A stretch of DNA of 42,973 nucleotides from Myxococcota bacterium (GTDB lineage: Bacteria; Myxococcota; UBA727; JAHDBA01): positions 168,006 through 210,978 of the forward strand of contig JAHDBA010000003.1 of assembly GCA_020630615.1 (NCBI GenBank), given 5' to 3'. Below, one piece after another: positions 16,919-25,690 of the stretch. The position numbers and the translations under genes were made by a program. Every line of letters starts with the position of its first letter. Position 1 is the stretch's first letter. The notes beneath the pieces were generated by a model. The model saw nothing but the letters and a program-made list of their open reading frames with translations. It was not told the DNA's origin and ran no database searches.

Positions 16919-18913
16919 CTAGGCTCTAAAAATAGACATGTCCATTTCAAAGCCAAGTTCATTCAGACGATCGTAATAGGTGGGCGCTTGACCGTGCGAA
17001 ACAAAGTCACCTTGTATCGCACTCGCGGACGAACTCTTCAACTTAAACGAGAAGAGTTCTTGAGTGGATACGATATCCATCTCTGTGCCCGTTGGCTCCA
17101 CCATCTCGGTAATGCGAACCACACCATCGGCAAAACGTGAGATCGTGACGATCAAATCAAAAGCCTCAACCCATTGTCGCCGCAATGCACGAGGTGAAGA
17201 GTTGGCACGTCTTGCACGCACCAAATCAATGAGGGTTTCAAGACCGGTACTGGCATTCGTTGCGTTTAACATCGCGACCACACCCGATTGCCCCGTTACA
17301 ATACCATCAAGAAGGAGCGGAGCCTCCGCACTCAAAGACGACCAGATAAGATGGTCGGGGCGGACATCGAGCATTGTCCCCAGGGCAGCATCACGTGATT
17401 GATGCGACACACTAACGTTGTCAACGTTCAAAAGCTCAGCCGAACTCACGCGTGCATGGGCATCGCCCACAAGGGCAAATGCCTGCTTGGGTGTACGCTG
17501 TACTAAGGTTCGAGCTAAAACGGCAGAGTCCACCGGGTTCGTCGCTAGAATCAAGATATTGCATTGCTTTTGGTAGGTTGCATCAAGCAGTTTTGCCATA
17601 CGCTTGGACATTGTTCCGCCGCGCACGAGATCCACGAGACTTGTTCCGGCAGAAGGATTGATGCCGCGAGAAAAAGAGATGACAGCCTGACCACCAACCC
17701 CACGCAGATCAACAGCCGACCATAAGCCTCGCACACCAGGAACTTGAACCTGCTGGCTTCCTGAATCTTCTTCTCCAGTCTTTTCCCCTGCTTTTTTCAA
17801 AGCCGATAATGCTTTTTCGAATGCTCCTTTTGATGCGAAGCCATCGACACGACGTACATCGCCCGCAAAAGGTCGTACGACAATGGGATCAACTTCTTGC
17901 ACCCAAAGCCCTTTCACGGCGTCGTTGTTTGCCAGTCGACCGAGTTCACCCAAGGCTTGAATCAAATCCTCTTGTGAAAGACTTGCTGCAGGCGAGCTCT
18001 GCGGGGCAACAACGTGGTTTGGGTCTTCCAGCGATGCCAAATCATCGGTGAAACCACTCGCAGGGTTCGGGTCTGGGTCTCCGAAGAGGTCATCGGGTGT
18101 GCTGTCGTCATCAAGACCGAGGTCCAAGTCGAGGTCATCGCTTCCGACATTGGGTGGCGTCGGAGCATCGAGAGAGACCATTCCGTCCAATTTAAGATCG
18201 AGCGCTTCGGAGTCTTCATCAAAAAGATCATTCAAGCCAGAGTCCGAAGCAGACGCTGAAGGCGAGACAGGTTCAGGTTCAGCGGGAGCCGCATAGGGCT
18301 CTTCGGCCGCTCGGGCTTTCACCTCTGAGAGTGCGGATCCTTCCGAGGAAAAATCAATATCCAGGTTTCCACCAAGAAGGTCCGAAAGCTCCTCACTTGC
18401 ACCGGTAGCTCCTACGCCAGATAGGGGTTCCGGACTCGGTTGTGGACCTCCCATTGTGACTTCGGGCGCTTGACCCGGCGCCTCGTCGAGTTCAAAGAGA
18501 TCATCCATCCCATCGGCTGGCAGTTCGGGGGCCCCACTTGCTTGCCCCCCTAAAGCTCCAACACCAGGAGCGGAGGGAGCCTCCAGATCGCGAATGGAAA
18601 CCGCTTCCGTTTTTGGATCGGCCAAGGAAATATCAAGAATGAAGTCACCAAGGTAAACTTTGTCGCCCTCTTGAATCACTTGTGGTGCATTAATTCGTTT
18701 ACCGTTGACGTAGGTGCCGTTCGTAGACTTCAGGTCAACGACGATAACTCGGTTGTCTCGAAACACGATGCGACTGTGACGCTTGGAGATGTTCCCGCGC
18801 GCAAGCACAATGTCGTTGCCCTGGATTCTTCCAAGAGTGATGGTTTCTTGTGCGAACACTTCGTCGCGGGACTCACCATCTTTTTCGCTAATTTTGATAT
18901 GAATTGACTGCAT
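16919..18913 (-). CDS. FHA-domain protein with degenerate CpaF/VirB11-like ATPase domain
   Basis: The ATG at 18913 has AGGAG seven bases upstream. Residues 15-95 are an FHA domain that binds phosphothreonine: GRIQGNDI, S43-x2-H46 (SKRHS) and LKSTNGTYVNGKRI are all present. Residues 110-310 are an acidic Pro/Ala/Asp-rich linker. The rest aligns in order with CpaF-type secretion ATPases: VVRPFAGDVRRVDG, LRGVGGQAVISFSR, LVRGGTMSKRMAKLL, NILILATN, MLDVRPDHLIWSS, GIVTGQSGVVAMLNATNASTGLETL. However, the Walker A loop (GGTGSGKTT in CpaF) is replaced by ATNPVDSAV, and the Walker B region lacks its acidic residue, so ATP hydrolysis is unlikely. It probably acts as a phospho-dependent scaffold. It is the third gene of an OmpA-like/Omp85/FHA operon. 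Confidence 0.8.
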   Translation of the reverse strand: MQSIHIKISEKDGESRDEVFAQETITLGRIQGNDIVLARGNISKRHSRIVFRDNRVIVVDLKSTNGTYVNGKRINAPQVIQEGDKVYLGDFILDISLADPKTEAVSIRDLEAPSAPGVGALGGQASGAPELPADGMDDLFELDEAPGQAPEVTMGGPQPSPEPLSGVGATGASEELSDLLGGNLDIDFSSEGSALSEVKARAAEEPYAAPAEPEPVSPSASASDSGLNDLFDEDSEALDLKLDGMVSLDAPTPPNVGSDDLDLDLGLDDDSTPDDLFGDPDPNPASGFTDDLASLEDPNHVVAPQSSPAASLSQEDLIQALGELGRLANNDAVKGLWVQEVDPIVVRPFAGDVRRVDGFASKGAFEKALSALKKAGEKTGEEDSGSQQVQVPGVRGLWSAVDLRGVGGQAVISFSRGINPSAGTSLVDLVRGGTMSKRMAKLLDATYQKQCNILILATNPVDSAVLARTLVQRTPKQAFALVGDAHARVSSAELLNVDNVSVSHQSRDAALGTMLDVRPDHLIWSSLSAEAPLLLDGIVTGQSGVVAMLNATNASTGLETLIDLVRARRANSSPRALRRQWVEAFDLIVTISRFADGVVRITEMVEPTGTEMDIVSTQELFSFKLKSSSASAIQGDFVSHGQAPTYYDRLNELGFEMDMSIFRA

Positions 18914-18974
18914 TGTGCACTCCTGGAACCATCTTGCGAAAGATGGCATCGAGAATCAAGTTTGCAGACACAAT

Positions 18975-21900
18975 TCAGTAACCAATTGAAAAATGAAGGT
19001 TCATCCGCCCGAGGCCCAAAACTTGGCTCAGTGCACGCCCGCCATCATAGAGCTGATAGCCCAGGTCTACGGCCAATGGGCCAATCGGGGAACGATATCG
19101 AAGTCCCACTCCGGTGCTCACACTCATCGAGTCCAGTCGAAAGGACCGAGTGTCGAGGGCGAGCTGGCCGAAATCCGTGAAAGGAGCAAAGGCGAGGTCC
19201 TGTGAGAGGAGGAATCGGAGCTCAAGCCGCGCAAGAAGCATGCTGTTCCCCCCGAGACTTGTTCGGGTGTCCGATAAGAATTCATAGCCACTTCCTGGGT
19301 TCGCCTGACCCGAGGGCCATCCCTCGGTATCGACCGGCAATATTGCATCTTGAAAGAAGCCTCTCAAGGAGCCCGTTCCACCAAGGTAATTTCGATCAAA
19401 GAGAGGAACATACCAATTGCTTAGATCGCCAATCGGAAAGATATGACCCAAACGCAGATTCAACGCAAAAACAGTATGGGTGGAAAGGGGAAGATAGGTT
19501 TTGGTATCGAGATCAACACGAACATAGTTTGGCTTAACAGATTGTGCTGGCCCGTCTGGACTTTCGATACTCCCCTCGCCCAAAGCCAGCGCTGTTGTCG
19601 CATTCAAAACAAAACCTTTGTGCGGCAGATTGGGCTCGTCCAAAAAGCTAAAGCGCTGCGTCGTGCTGACAACATATTGAGCGATATAACCTGTGTCTGT
19701 TCTTCGTAAAGCTTGTGTAAGCCCGCATGTGCTCTGGCCACCCACGCCGACATCGGGACAATCAAAGTCAGACCAGTTACGCCCGACGCTTGCACTCGCA
19801 AACCACCACTCAAAAGGATTAAAGTCTACGCCCAGAGCAATCGATGCTTGTAGAAGATTAAAAGCGGAGCGTATCGCACGTTGCGCGCCCAAGTCGAGAT
19901 GCAGACGAGTCTCCAAATCCCAATTGGGGATTTCTTCCCAGCCAATTTCTTGCGTCGCCTGCCCTTCAAAGAAATAAAAAGGCCTCACACTCGGGTCAAT
20001 CTGATCAAAGCGATCTCTCGGATGATTCGGGTCGTCCTCGGCGTAAACGAGACCGAAGGTCGCTCGAGGGTAATTAACCTGCAAGCGTGTCCGTGAATAG
20101 AGCGCGAGCCCAAGGGGGTTCTTAGCCTCCAACTCAATGAATCCGCGAGGCCCGTCTTCAATCGATGCGCCTCCGCCCAATTCCAGTTGAAATGCACTTC
20201 TCTCCTTCAACCGAACAATCAAGTCCTTAATGTTCGGCGATGCGCTGAGGTTTCGAATCTCAATCTCGACGCGTTGAAAAAGTGCAGAGCGTAAGAGCGA
20301 ACGTCGCGAAGCATCAACAGCCCCAGGTACCAACAAGTCACCTTCTTGAATTTTCATGCGTTCTTCAAGCACCCAAGACTTTGTCCGCTCGTGTCCCCGA
20401 AAGAATATCCGTCCGACACGAACTTTGGGGCCGGTAACGACACTAAGTCGGATATCGACATGACGGTCATCATCGATAAACCAGAGGTCTCGGACCTTCG
20501 CATTAAAATATCCTAAATCACGCAACCCTTTTTCATAACCTGCCCTTGCACTCTCCACGCTAAGTGGATTGAGCGGAACACCTTTTTCTTGTGATGGTGG
20601 AAGCACTAGGGCTGGGTAACGTTCGGACATGTCAGGCAATGCAATCAGACTTGCTAAGAAAAAGCGCGGCCCACTTTCAACACGAAATGCAAGGGTCGCA
20701 TATTCTGGCCCCTTCGTGAATTGATTTGCAAGTCGAGTCACCTGTGCTTGCAGATATCCCTGAGTTCGCAACCATCGTTCCAGCCCGGTTCGCACACGCT
20801 TAACATACGCTTCATTGTAAACACATAAAACCTCGGCACCCTCACTTGAGTCCCCCCTATGAAAAGCAAGATTTTTGTTGTGGGGATGACGCGCTCTTAA
20901 GTTTGGCGAGGGCCGTGGCCCACTTTTGGGTGCGAACTCACTCAACCATTGGCGTACTTGCGCACGTGTCGAAGCTTCAATCGTTGGGTTCATTTGGGTC
21001 AACACGACATCTTGTATAAAAACACGTTCGCCTGCATCAATATTCAGCACAATTTGATGGACACGAGGCCTCTTATGACGTCTATCACTGCTTTGGGGCC
21101 GGTAAGGGGTTTCGATGCTAGAAGTGTCCTCCCTTAAAAATACTTCGTCTATTTTTACACGCGCATAGAGGTAACCCTCGCGTTGCAGTTCTTTTCGTGT
21201 GATTTTTTCTAGCGCATGTCGACCGGCGTCTGGGTTTTCTGAATACCAGGTGCCAATTCTCCTGCGGAGCGACTCGAAGCCCGATGCACGAGTAAAATTA
21301 AAACGGAGCGATGTTTTGATACCCACGCGAATGTCAACCTGCAAAAGTGCATGCTTGTCCTTTTTTTTGAGCCCCCACTTCACTCTTGCATGTCGGTACC
21401 CACTGGATGCAAGTCGACGATGCAAACGCTCAACCCCCCCAAGAAATTCAGGTCGTTTAAAATCTTCTCCTTCGTTGACTGCCAACAAACGCATCAAAGC
21501 CCGACGCGTCATCGTTGTGTCATGGTCGATGCGTATTTCGCTCAGACGCTTTGGGGTATGGCCTTGCACGTCCACAATGAGGGCACCTTCCCCCATCATT
21601 GGGTCGGATCGAATCTCAAAAACCAAGGGTGAGTCTTCCGAATTCATGGCGAGCGCACGAATTTCTTGCAGAAGTCTCGCGCGCGTTTCTCGAGTATCAA
21701 CTTGCTCGCGGAACTCCACCCGCAAAGCATCTTCATCATCACGACTCAATGCTTCGATATTTTCACTGTACTCAAAGCGTATCGAACCGATAGTGACTTT
21801 CAGACTCACGACGATACGAATATGAACACCGAAGTCTTCTTCCTTAATTTCGATGCCATCAACTTCAAGAGGACTCACCATATCTTGAAGTAAAATATCA

Positions 21901-22232
21901 AACTCAACATCACTCGCGTCGTAGACATCACCAACCGCAAAGTCGAGTTGTGCCACAAAATCCTCTCGAAGTTCTTCCGGCACATCACCGACGGCTGCAA
22001 CGCTACGAACAACTCCTTGTCTTTCTCTTGTAACATTGTCAAAGTACTGAGAGGCAAGACCTTGTGTTTCAGGCAGGTTCTCCTCACGTACATCGGGATC
22101 CGCATTGGCTTCACCAGCAAGTCCAATCGATGACCACGAGCCCAACAGCGCACACACCGCCAACCACTCCCACCATCGTGGAGCATGCTGAAGGACGTTG
22201 TGTCGTCTTAAAAGAGCAGTCATAGGAATCAT
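18975..22232 (-). CDS. Omp85/BamA-family outer-membrane protein with multiple POTRA domains
   Basis: Omp85 proteins insert or translocate proteins at the outer membrane. I start at the ATG 22232, 35 bases after the OmpA-like stop; the open frame continues upstream but overlaps that gene. No clear ribosome binding site is visible. A signal peptide precedes AGEANADPD. The N-terminal two thirds hold several POTRA-like repeats; the last is clear (VRVGRIFFRGHERTKSWVLEERMKIQEGDLL...LFQRVEIEI). The C-terminal Surface_Ag barrel has the loop-6 signature GGTGSLRGF near residue 955 and ends with an aromatic residue (HFSIGY). At 1085 residues it is longer than typical BamA (about 800), from extra inter-POTRA segments, including a His/Arg-rich insert RYRPQSSDRRHKRPRVHQ. 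Its OmpA and FHA partners suggest a specialised or lineage-specific assembly machine; it may also be the main BamA. Confidence 0.85.
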   Translation of the reverse strand: MIPMTALLRRHNVLQHAPRWWEWLAVCALLGSWSSIGLAGEANADPDVREENLPETQGLASQYFDNVTRERQGVVRSVAAVGDVPEELREDFVAQLDFAVGDVYDASDVEFDILLQDMVSPLEVDGIEIKEEDFGVHIRIVVSLKVTIGSIRFEYSENIEALSRDDEDALRVEFREQVDTRETRARLLQEIRALAMNSEDSPLVFEIRSDPMMGEGALIVDVQGHTPKRLSEIRIDHDTTMTRRALMRLLAVNEGEDFKRPEFLGGVERLHRRLASSGYRHARVKWGLKKKDKHALLQVDIRVGIKTSLRFNFTRASGFESLRRRIGTWYSENPDAGRHALEKITRKELQREGYLYARVKIDEVFLREDTSSIETPYRPQSSDRRHKRPRVHQIVLNIDAGERVFIQDVVLTQMNPTIEASTRAQVRQWLSEFAPKSGPRPSPNLRARHPHNKNLAFHRGDSSEGAEVLCVYNEAYVKRVRTGLERWLRTQGYLQAQVTRLANQFTKGPEYATLAFRVESGPRFFLASLIALPDMSERYPALVLPPSQEKGVPLNPLSVESARAGYEKGLRDLGYFNAKVRDLWFIDDDRHVDIRLSVVTGPKVRVGRIFFRGHERTKSWVLEERMKIQEGDLLVPGAVDASRRSLLRSALFQRVEIEIRNLSASPNIKDLIVRLKERSAFQLELGGGASIEDGPRGFIELEAKNPLGLALYSRTRLQVNYPRATFGLVYAEDDPNHPRDRFDQIDPSVRPFYFFEGQATQEIGWEEIPNWDLETRLHLDLGAQRAIRSAFNLLQASIALGVDFNPFEWWFASASVGRNWSDFDCPDVGVGGQSTCGLTQALRRTDTGYIAQYVVSTTQRFSFLDEPNLPHKGFVLNATTALALGEGSIESPDGPAQSVKPNYVRVDLDTKTYLPLSTHTVFALNLRLGHIFPIGDLSNWYVPLFDRNYLGGTGSLRGFFQDAILPVDTEGWPSGQANPGSGYEFLSDTRTSLGGNSMLLARLELRFLLSQDLAFAPFTDFGQLALDTRSFRLDSMSVSTGVGLRYRSPIGPLAVDLGYQLYDGGRALSQVLGLGRMNLHFSIGY

Positions 22233-22266
22233 GGCGTGATACGAACGCCAAGTTTTGGATTCATGC

Positions 22267-23319
22267 TCACGGCAGCGTACTCCAACACTCTGGGAAGCCA
22301 GAAGGTTGTTCACTTGAGAGAATGTAGTCCGCCCGGCGATTACGTGCTTCGCCGACCTCATCTCGTGTTTGGACTCGAGGCTGACCTTCGCCCACTCCAC
22401 AAACGTGAATCGGGAGCCTTAAACCTGCATCGCGTAAGCCTTGGCCCAAAGCGCTTGCACGCGCCTTTGAAAGCTTCAGATTGTTTTGTGTTGTTCCAAC
22501 ACGATCGGTGTGCCCCACAATCCAAAGGGAGAAGTGAAGCCCATCAAGCTGAAGGGCTTGTGCATTGCGCTTAAGTGTACGTTGAATCTCGTTCTTTGCT
22601 TTGACTATTTTCTCCTTCTCTCCCTCTGGAACCCGCGACGAGGCGCTCTCAAAGAATACATCCTGATGGGGTATTTCCACCTTCCAAGGTAGGAGCGAAT
22701 AGCTCGACCAAGCCCCAGAGGAGCTTGTCGCTTTCAAGTCAATGCGAACAATCTTTTCATGGTCTTTCTCTTGGACCCGATCTGCGAAACGAATTTCCCC
22801 CCTTTGCAAACTTAAACGCTCATAGGATTTTTTGAGCGCTTTCTCTGTGCCATCAAGCCACAGCAAGAGCTCAAGCCACCGAATCGGTTCTGAAGCCTCA
22901 AAGGTCAGCACCCTTGATTTAAGGTCTAACTTTTCTTTGGGGACATTGAGTACCAATGTGCGCGGACACTCACTCTCAAAGCTGAGTGGCATTTCCCCTC
23001 GAGCTCCATCACTAAAAATCACTTCAACTTTTCCCGCCCAATACGCGCTGACACATTTTTCTTGGTACACCCAACGCTTCGTACCTGGCTTCAGACCCGT
23101 GTATTTTTGTTTGAGGTTCAAAGTTGTTTTTTGCGTCTCGAGGTGTGTCGGCGTGCCGGTGAGGCGAAACTCCAACGCGTCGACCGCCCGCGTAAGATCA
23201 AACTCAAGCCACAACTGAGAACTTTTTGCGTCGTCGCGTCCGTAACGAAGCTCTAGGTCATTGGCTGCTGCCACCCCACCGAAAAAGAGCAATCCGAGGT
23301 TCACCCCCAACATCATCAT
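22267..23319 (-). CDS. OmpA-domain outer-membrane/periplasmic protein
   Basis: Three consecutive ATG codons (23319, 23316, 23313) open a signal peptide, MMMLGVNLGLLFFGGVAAA, before mature NDLELRYG. A longer open frame exists to 23424 but would bury the signal. The central 200 residues form an unrecognised beta-rich domain (LWLELLLWLDGTEK, paired cysteines at VCV... and SECPRTL). The C-terminal OmpA-like domain binds peptidoglycan: DVFFESASSRV, GHTDRVGT with the conserved Asp, NLKLSKARASAL with the conserved Arg, and RRADYIL. It is the first gene of the operon with the Omp85 and FHA genes. A role in anchoring the Omp85 machine to the cell wall is inference. Confidence 0.85.
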   Translation of the reverse strand: MMMLGVNLGLLFFGGVAAANDLELRYGRDDAKSSQLWLEFDLTRAVDALEFRLTGTPTHLETQKTTLNLKQKYTGLKPGTKRWVYQEKCVSAYWAGKVEVIFSDGARGEMPLSFESECPRTLVLNVPKEKLDLKSRVLTFEASEPIRWLELLLWLDGTEKALKKSYERLSLQRGEIRFADRVQEKDHEKIVRIDLKATSSSGAWSSYSLLPWKVEIPHQDVFFESASSRVPEGEKEKIVKAKNEIQRTLKRNAQALQLDGLHFSLWIVGHTDRVGTTQNNLKLSKARASALGQGLRDAGLRLPIHVCGVGEGQPRVQTRDEVGEARNRRADYILSSEQPSGFPECWSTLP

Positions 23320-23461
23320 TACTCTCAGGTGCAGTCGCGCTCGGTAGAGTTCCAACCGTGAGTATCGGCAAGTTGCGCGTTCTGTGCGACTCAAACAAAG
23401 ATTTAGAGTTCCCATGGCTCTCATCTTGCGTCGACTCGCTAAGATGTGTCAATGTCATCAA

Positions 23462-24148
23462 ATGGCGAACTTCGTTCAAGAATATACACTCATTCTGATA
23501 TGTGCCTGTGTGTTCGGAACCTTGATATCTCGCCGCCAGCGTGTTCAATCGTTTCTGGTTGCCCTGGTTTGGGGTCTGGCCTTCTTGCATCATCTTTGGA
23601 CACCGATCCCCTTGGGTGCGGACACACATGATCACGCATGGCGGAATGAAATCTTTTTCCCCATTGGGCTCATGTTCACGGCGTCCTCCTTTGTATTTTA
23701 CCGACTGTGTGCCTCACCATTGAAGAACGAAGTTTGGATCCCACGACGATGGGGCCTAGACCGAAGTATTGCGTCGATTGCCTTTGTCGTTCTTCTCTTC
23801 AACTTGAAAGTTGAAAACATACAACATCAAGACATTCGGGCCTCACAATGGTTGCCGCATTGTACTCTAGGACTCGTCATGATGATTTTCTTGGTTCGTC
23901 GGTCTCTGCTTTCAATCCTCTTTGCCCTGCTTTTGACACCACTTTTCTTGCTTCATCTTACGCACGTTAAGGGTCCACAAAATATCCCGGCCATACGGGG
24001 CCTTGAGCATGCACCGAACAACTCGATCCTTATGACGCTTGTAACCCTTGTCACAGCTGTCCTCGTTGATACCACACTGCGCACAGTACATCGACACTTT
24101 GGTCACGCAGACAGTGACCGGACCTTCAACCGCGATACCCGTGTATGA
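23462..24148 (+). CDS. Polytopic membrane protein, first gene of a complex I-like operon
   Basis: About seven hydrophobic segments are visible (for example YTLILICACVFGTLI, FLVALVWGLAFLHHLW, IFFPIGLMFTASSFVFY, LGLVMMIFLVRR, LLSILFALLLTPLFLLHL, LMTLVTLVTAVLV), so it is an integral inner-membrane protein of 228 residues. I do not recognise the family; the position before NuoK-, NuoM- and NuoN-like genes invites comparison with NuoJ or HyfE, but no motif confirms it. I start at the ATG 23462; an upstream Met at 23444 is possible, and the frame is open to 23384. The stop overlaps the next start as ATGA. It is divergent from the OmpA-like gene. Confidence 0.7.
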   Translation: MANFVQEYTLILICACVFGTLISRRQRVQSFLVALVWGLAFLHHLWTPIPLGADTHDHAWRNEIFFPIGLMFTASSFVFYRLCASPLKNEVWIPRRWGLDRSIASIAFVVLLFNLKVENIQHQDIRASQWLPHCTLGLVMMIFLVRRSLLSILFALLLTPLFLLHLTHVKGPQNIPAIRGLEHAPNNSILMTLVTLVTAVLVDTTLRTVHRHFGHADSDRTFNRDTRV

Positions 24149-24396
24149 GAAATTTCAGCAATCAAAGCGAGCACGAAGACGTAAAGGCCTCCCTTCACCA
24201 AAGCGCCGCGACACACGAATCGCTCCGCAATCGTTTGATGCTTGTCGTGACACTCTTTCAGTTTTTGTTGGATGGCTTCAGCTTTATGTTTTGCTCCCTT
24301 TGTCACAAGGTTTTCCATGGCGATATTCACCGTCATCTGAGCGTCACATTTCTAGCGTTTACGCTCTTGACACTCCTCTTAATTGTGAGTCGTTGA
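24145..24396 (+). CDS. Small membrane protein, possibly NuoK/MrpC-like
   Basis: 83 residues with a hydrophilic N-terminus and two membrane segments (LMLVVTLFQFLLDGFSFMFCSL and HLSVTFLAFTLLTLLLIV). LRNRLMLVVTLFQFLLDGFSF resembles the second helix of NuoK/MrpC, which normally reads RNLLxLLIGLELMLNA; the conserved membrane Glu would be Gln39 here. The first NuoK helix is not apparent. The size (NuoK about 100) and the position between a polytopic protein and a NuoM-like protein support the idea, but similarity is weak. It starts inside the stop of the previous gene (ATGA) and its own TGA is one base from the next ATG. Confidence 0.5.
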   Translation: MRNFSNQSEHEDVKASLHQSAATHESLRNRLMLVVTLFQFLLDGFSFMFCSLCHKVFHGDIHRHLSVTFLAFTLLTLLLIVSR

Positions 24397-24397
24397 T

Positions 24398-25690
24398 ATG
24401 AGCTTTGTTGACCTATCAAGACTCATCGATTGTAGCATCGTTATCCTCTGCATCGCGTTGATGTTCTCACCGCAGTCTTGGTGGAAGCTTCGTTCCGCCT
24501 GCATTTCAATCCTCTCGATTGCATTGATTGTTTTTAGCACAACCTCAATGCTCTCGAGAGGCCATCTTGCGATGGACTGGGGCACGTTGATTCCTATCGC
24601 AGCTGTCGGGGGCCTTTGTGAAGGTCACCAGGGGCTCTTGAAAGGTCGCCGGTGGTGGCTCACTTTCATTGTACTCATTTGGTTGAATGACCGCTTCCTT
24701 TCGCCTTCTGCATTGTACTTTATCAATGTTTGCCTCACCTTCCTTTGGATTCCGCTTTCCAGTCAAGGGCAGCATCAAGGGCGCGCAAAAATCATCTATC
24801 ATTTTGCATTTCTCGTTCTATGTGCCGACACTGTTGCGATGACCGTTGAGGCCTTTGATACACATGGCCAATGGCAGTGGATCCGGATCCTCCCCATCGC
24901 AGCTCGAGTGGGCCTTTTTCCAGGCCGCACAGGTACATTTGCGTTCATCGACAACATGCCGCGCGGTGTTGTTTATGTTTATGTCGTTGGGTATCTTCCA
25001 TGGTTTCTCCTTAGAGAAAGGATAGAGCTTGCGCACTTTGCATCCGTACCGATGGTTGCACTCCTATCAACCTTCATTGCCATCTATCTTGTCCTCCGTC
25101 TTTTCGCAGAGTGGCAGCGCAGACCTTTGGAAACTCGGATACGCCTTGTCATGTTAACACTCACTCAAGTACTGCTACTCTTGCATGTGAACGGGCTTAA
25201 TATTCATCTGACACTCGCTGCAATTATTTCTTTCGCCCCCTCGATTGGGCTTTTAGGGTCCTACGCCGCCCATGAACATCTCTTACGTGTTGTTGATTTC
25301 AATTACTCACAGCTGACTCCCAAGAGCATTCAGCGTCGTGTCAGGTTGTCACTCGCGCCTTTACTTTTTCACAGCATCGCAGTGGCTACAGTCGTTGTAG
25401 CCTTCGGACTTCGAGGTCATCTGCGTTCTATTTCAGCACAAGGTGCGCTTGTTTTGAGTTTAATCCTCATTTCGACCCTCTTGGGTTATCACTCTTTCTT
25501 TCGTCAAGAGATGCATCCTATCACGCGTCGAAACTCGCACGATACCATGACCCTGACGCTTGCACCTCGTGTCAAGAACGCCCCTTTGCCCTTCGCTCTA
25601 TCAACTGCCTTGACCCTGTCACTTGTTGCATTGCATTGGGGTACGTGCCTCGTTGCTCCGAACCTTCTCTTTAATTGGATGGCGCAATGA
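24398..25690 (+). CDS. Diverged NuoM/MrpD-like antiporter-type membrane subunit
   Basis: 430 residues, about 11-12 hydrophobic segments. Residues about 163-200 (PIAARVGLFPGRTGTFAFIDNMPRGVVYVYVVGYLPWFLLR) line up with the best-conserved block of the Proton_antipo_M family, AVKVPLFPFHTWLPDAHxEAPTxxSxLLAGxLLKxGxYxLLR. If the alignment is right, the proton-carrying Lys is Arg here and the His and the LPDAH motif are lost. A later helix, LLHVNGLNIHLTLAAIISFAPSIGLLGS, also fits the general pattern. So either the subunit has lost ion pumping or it is a structural relative. It lies one base after the small membrane protein gene and its TGA overlaps the next ATG. Confidence is high for an integral membrane protein, moderate for the family. 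Confidence 0.6.
   Translation: MSFVDLSRLIDCSIVILCIALMFSPQSWWKLRSACISILSIALIVFSTTSMLSRGHLAMDWGTLIPIAAVGGLCEGHQGLLKGRRWWLTFIVLIWLNDRFLSPSALYFINVCLTFLWIPLSSQGQHQGRAKIIYHFAFLVLCADTVAMTVEAFDTHGQWQWIRILPIAARVGLFPGRTGTFAFIDNMPRGVVYVYVVGYLPWFLLRERIELAHFASVPMVALLSTFIAIYLVLRLFAEWQRRPLETRIRLVMLTLTQVLLLLHVNGLNIHLTLAAIISFAPSIGLLGSYAAHEHLLRVVDFNYSQLTPKSIQRRVRLSLAPLLFHSIAVATVVVAFGLRGHLRSISAQGALVLSLILISTLLGYHSFFRQEMHPITRRNSHDTMTLTLAPRVKNAPLPFALSTALTLSLVALHWGTCLVAPNLLFNWMAQ

Noticed and set aside
16522..16962. A 146-residue minus-strand frame opposite the ThiE-like gene
   Set aside because: It overlaps both the ThiE-like gene and the end of the FHA gene and shows no family motif.
23258..23635. A 125-residue minus-strand frame between the OmpA-like gene and the membrane operon
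   Set aside because: It overlaps both real genes, has no ribosome binding site and no recognisable product.
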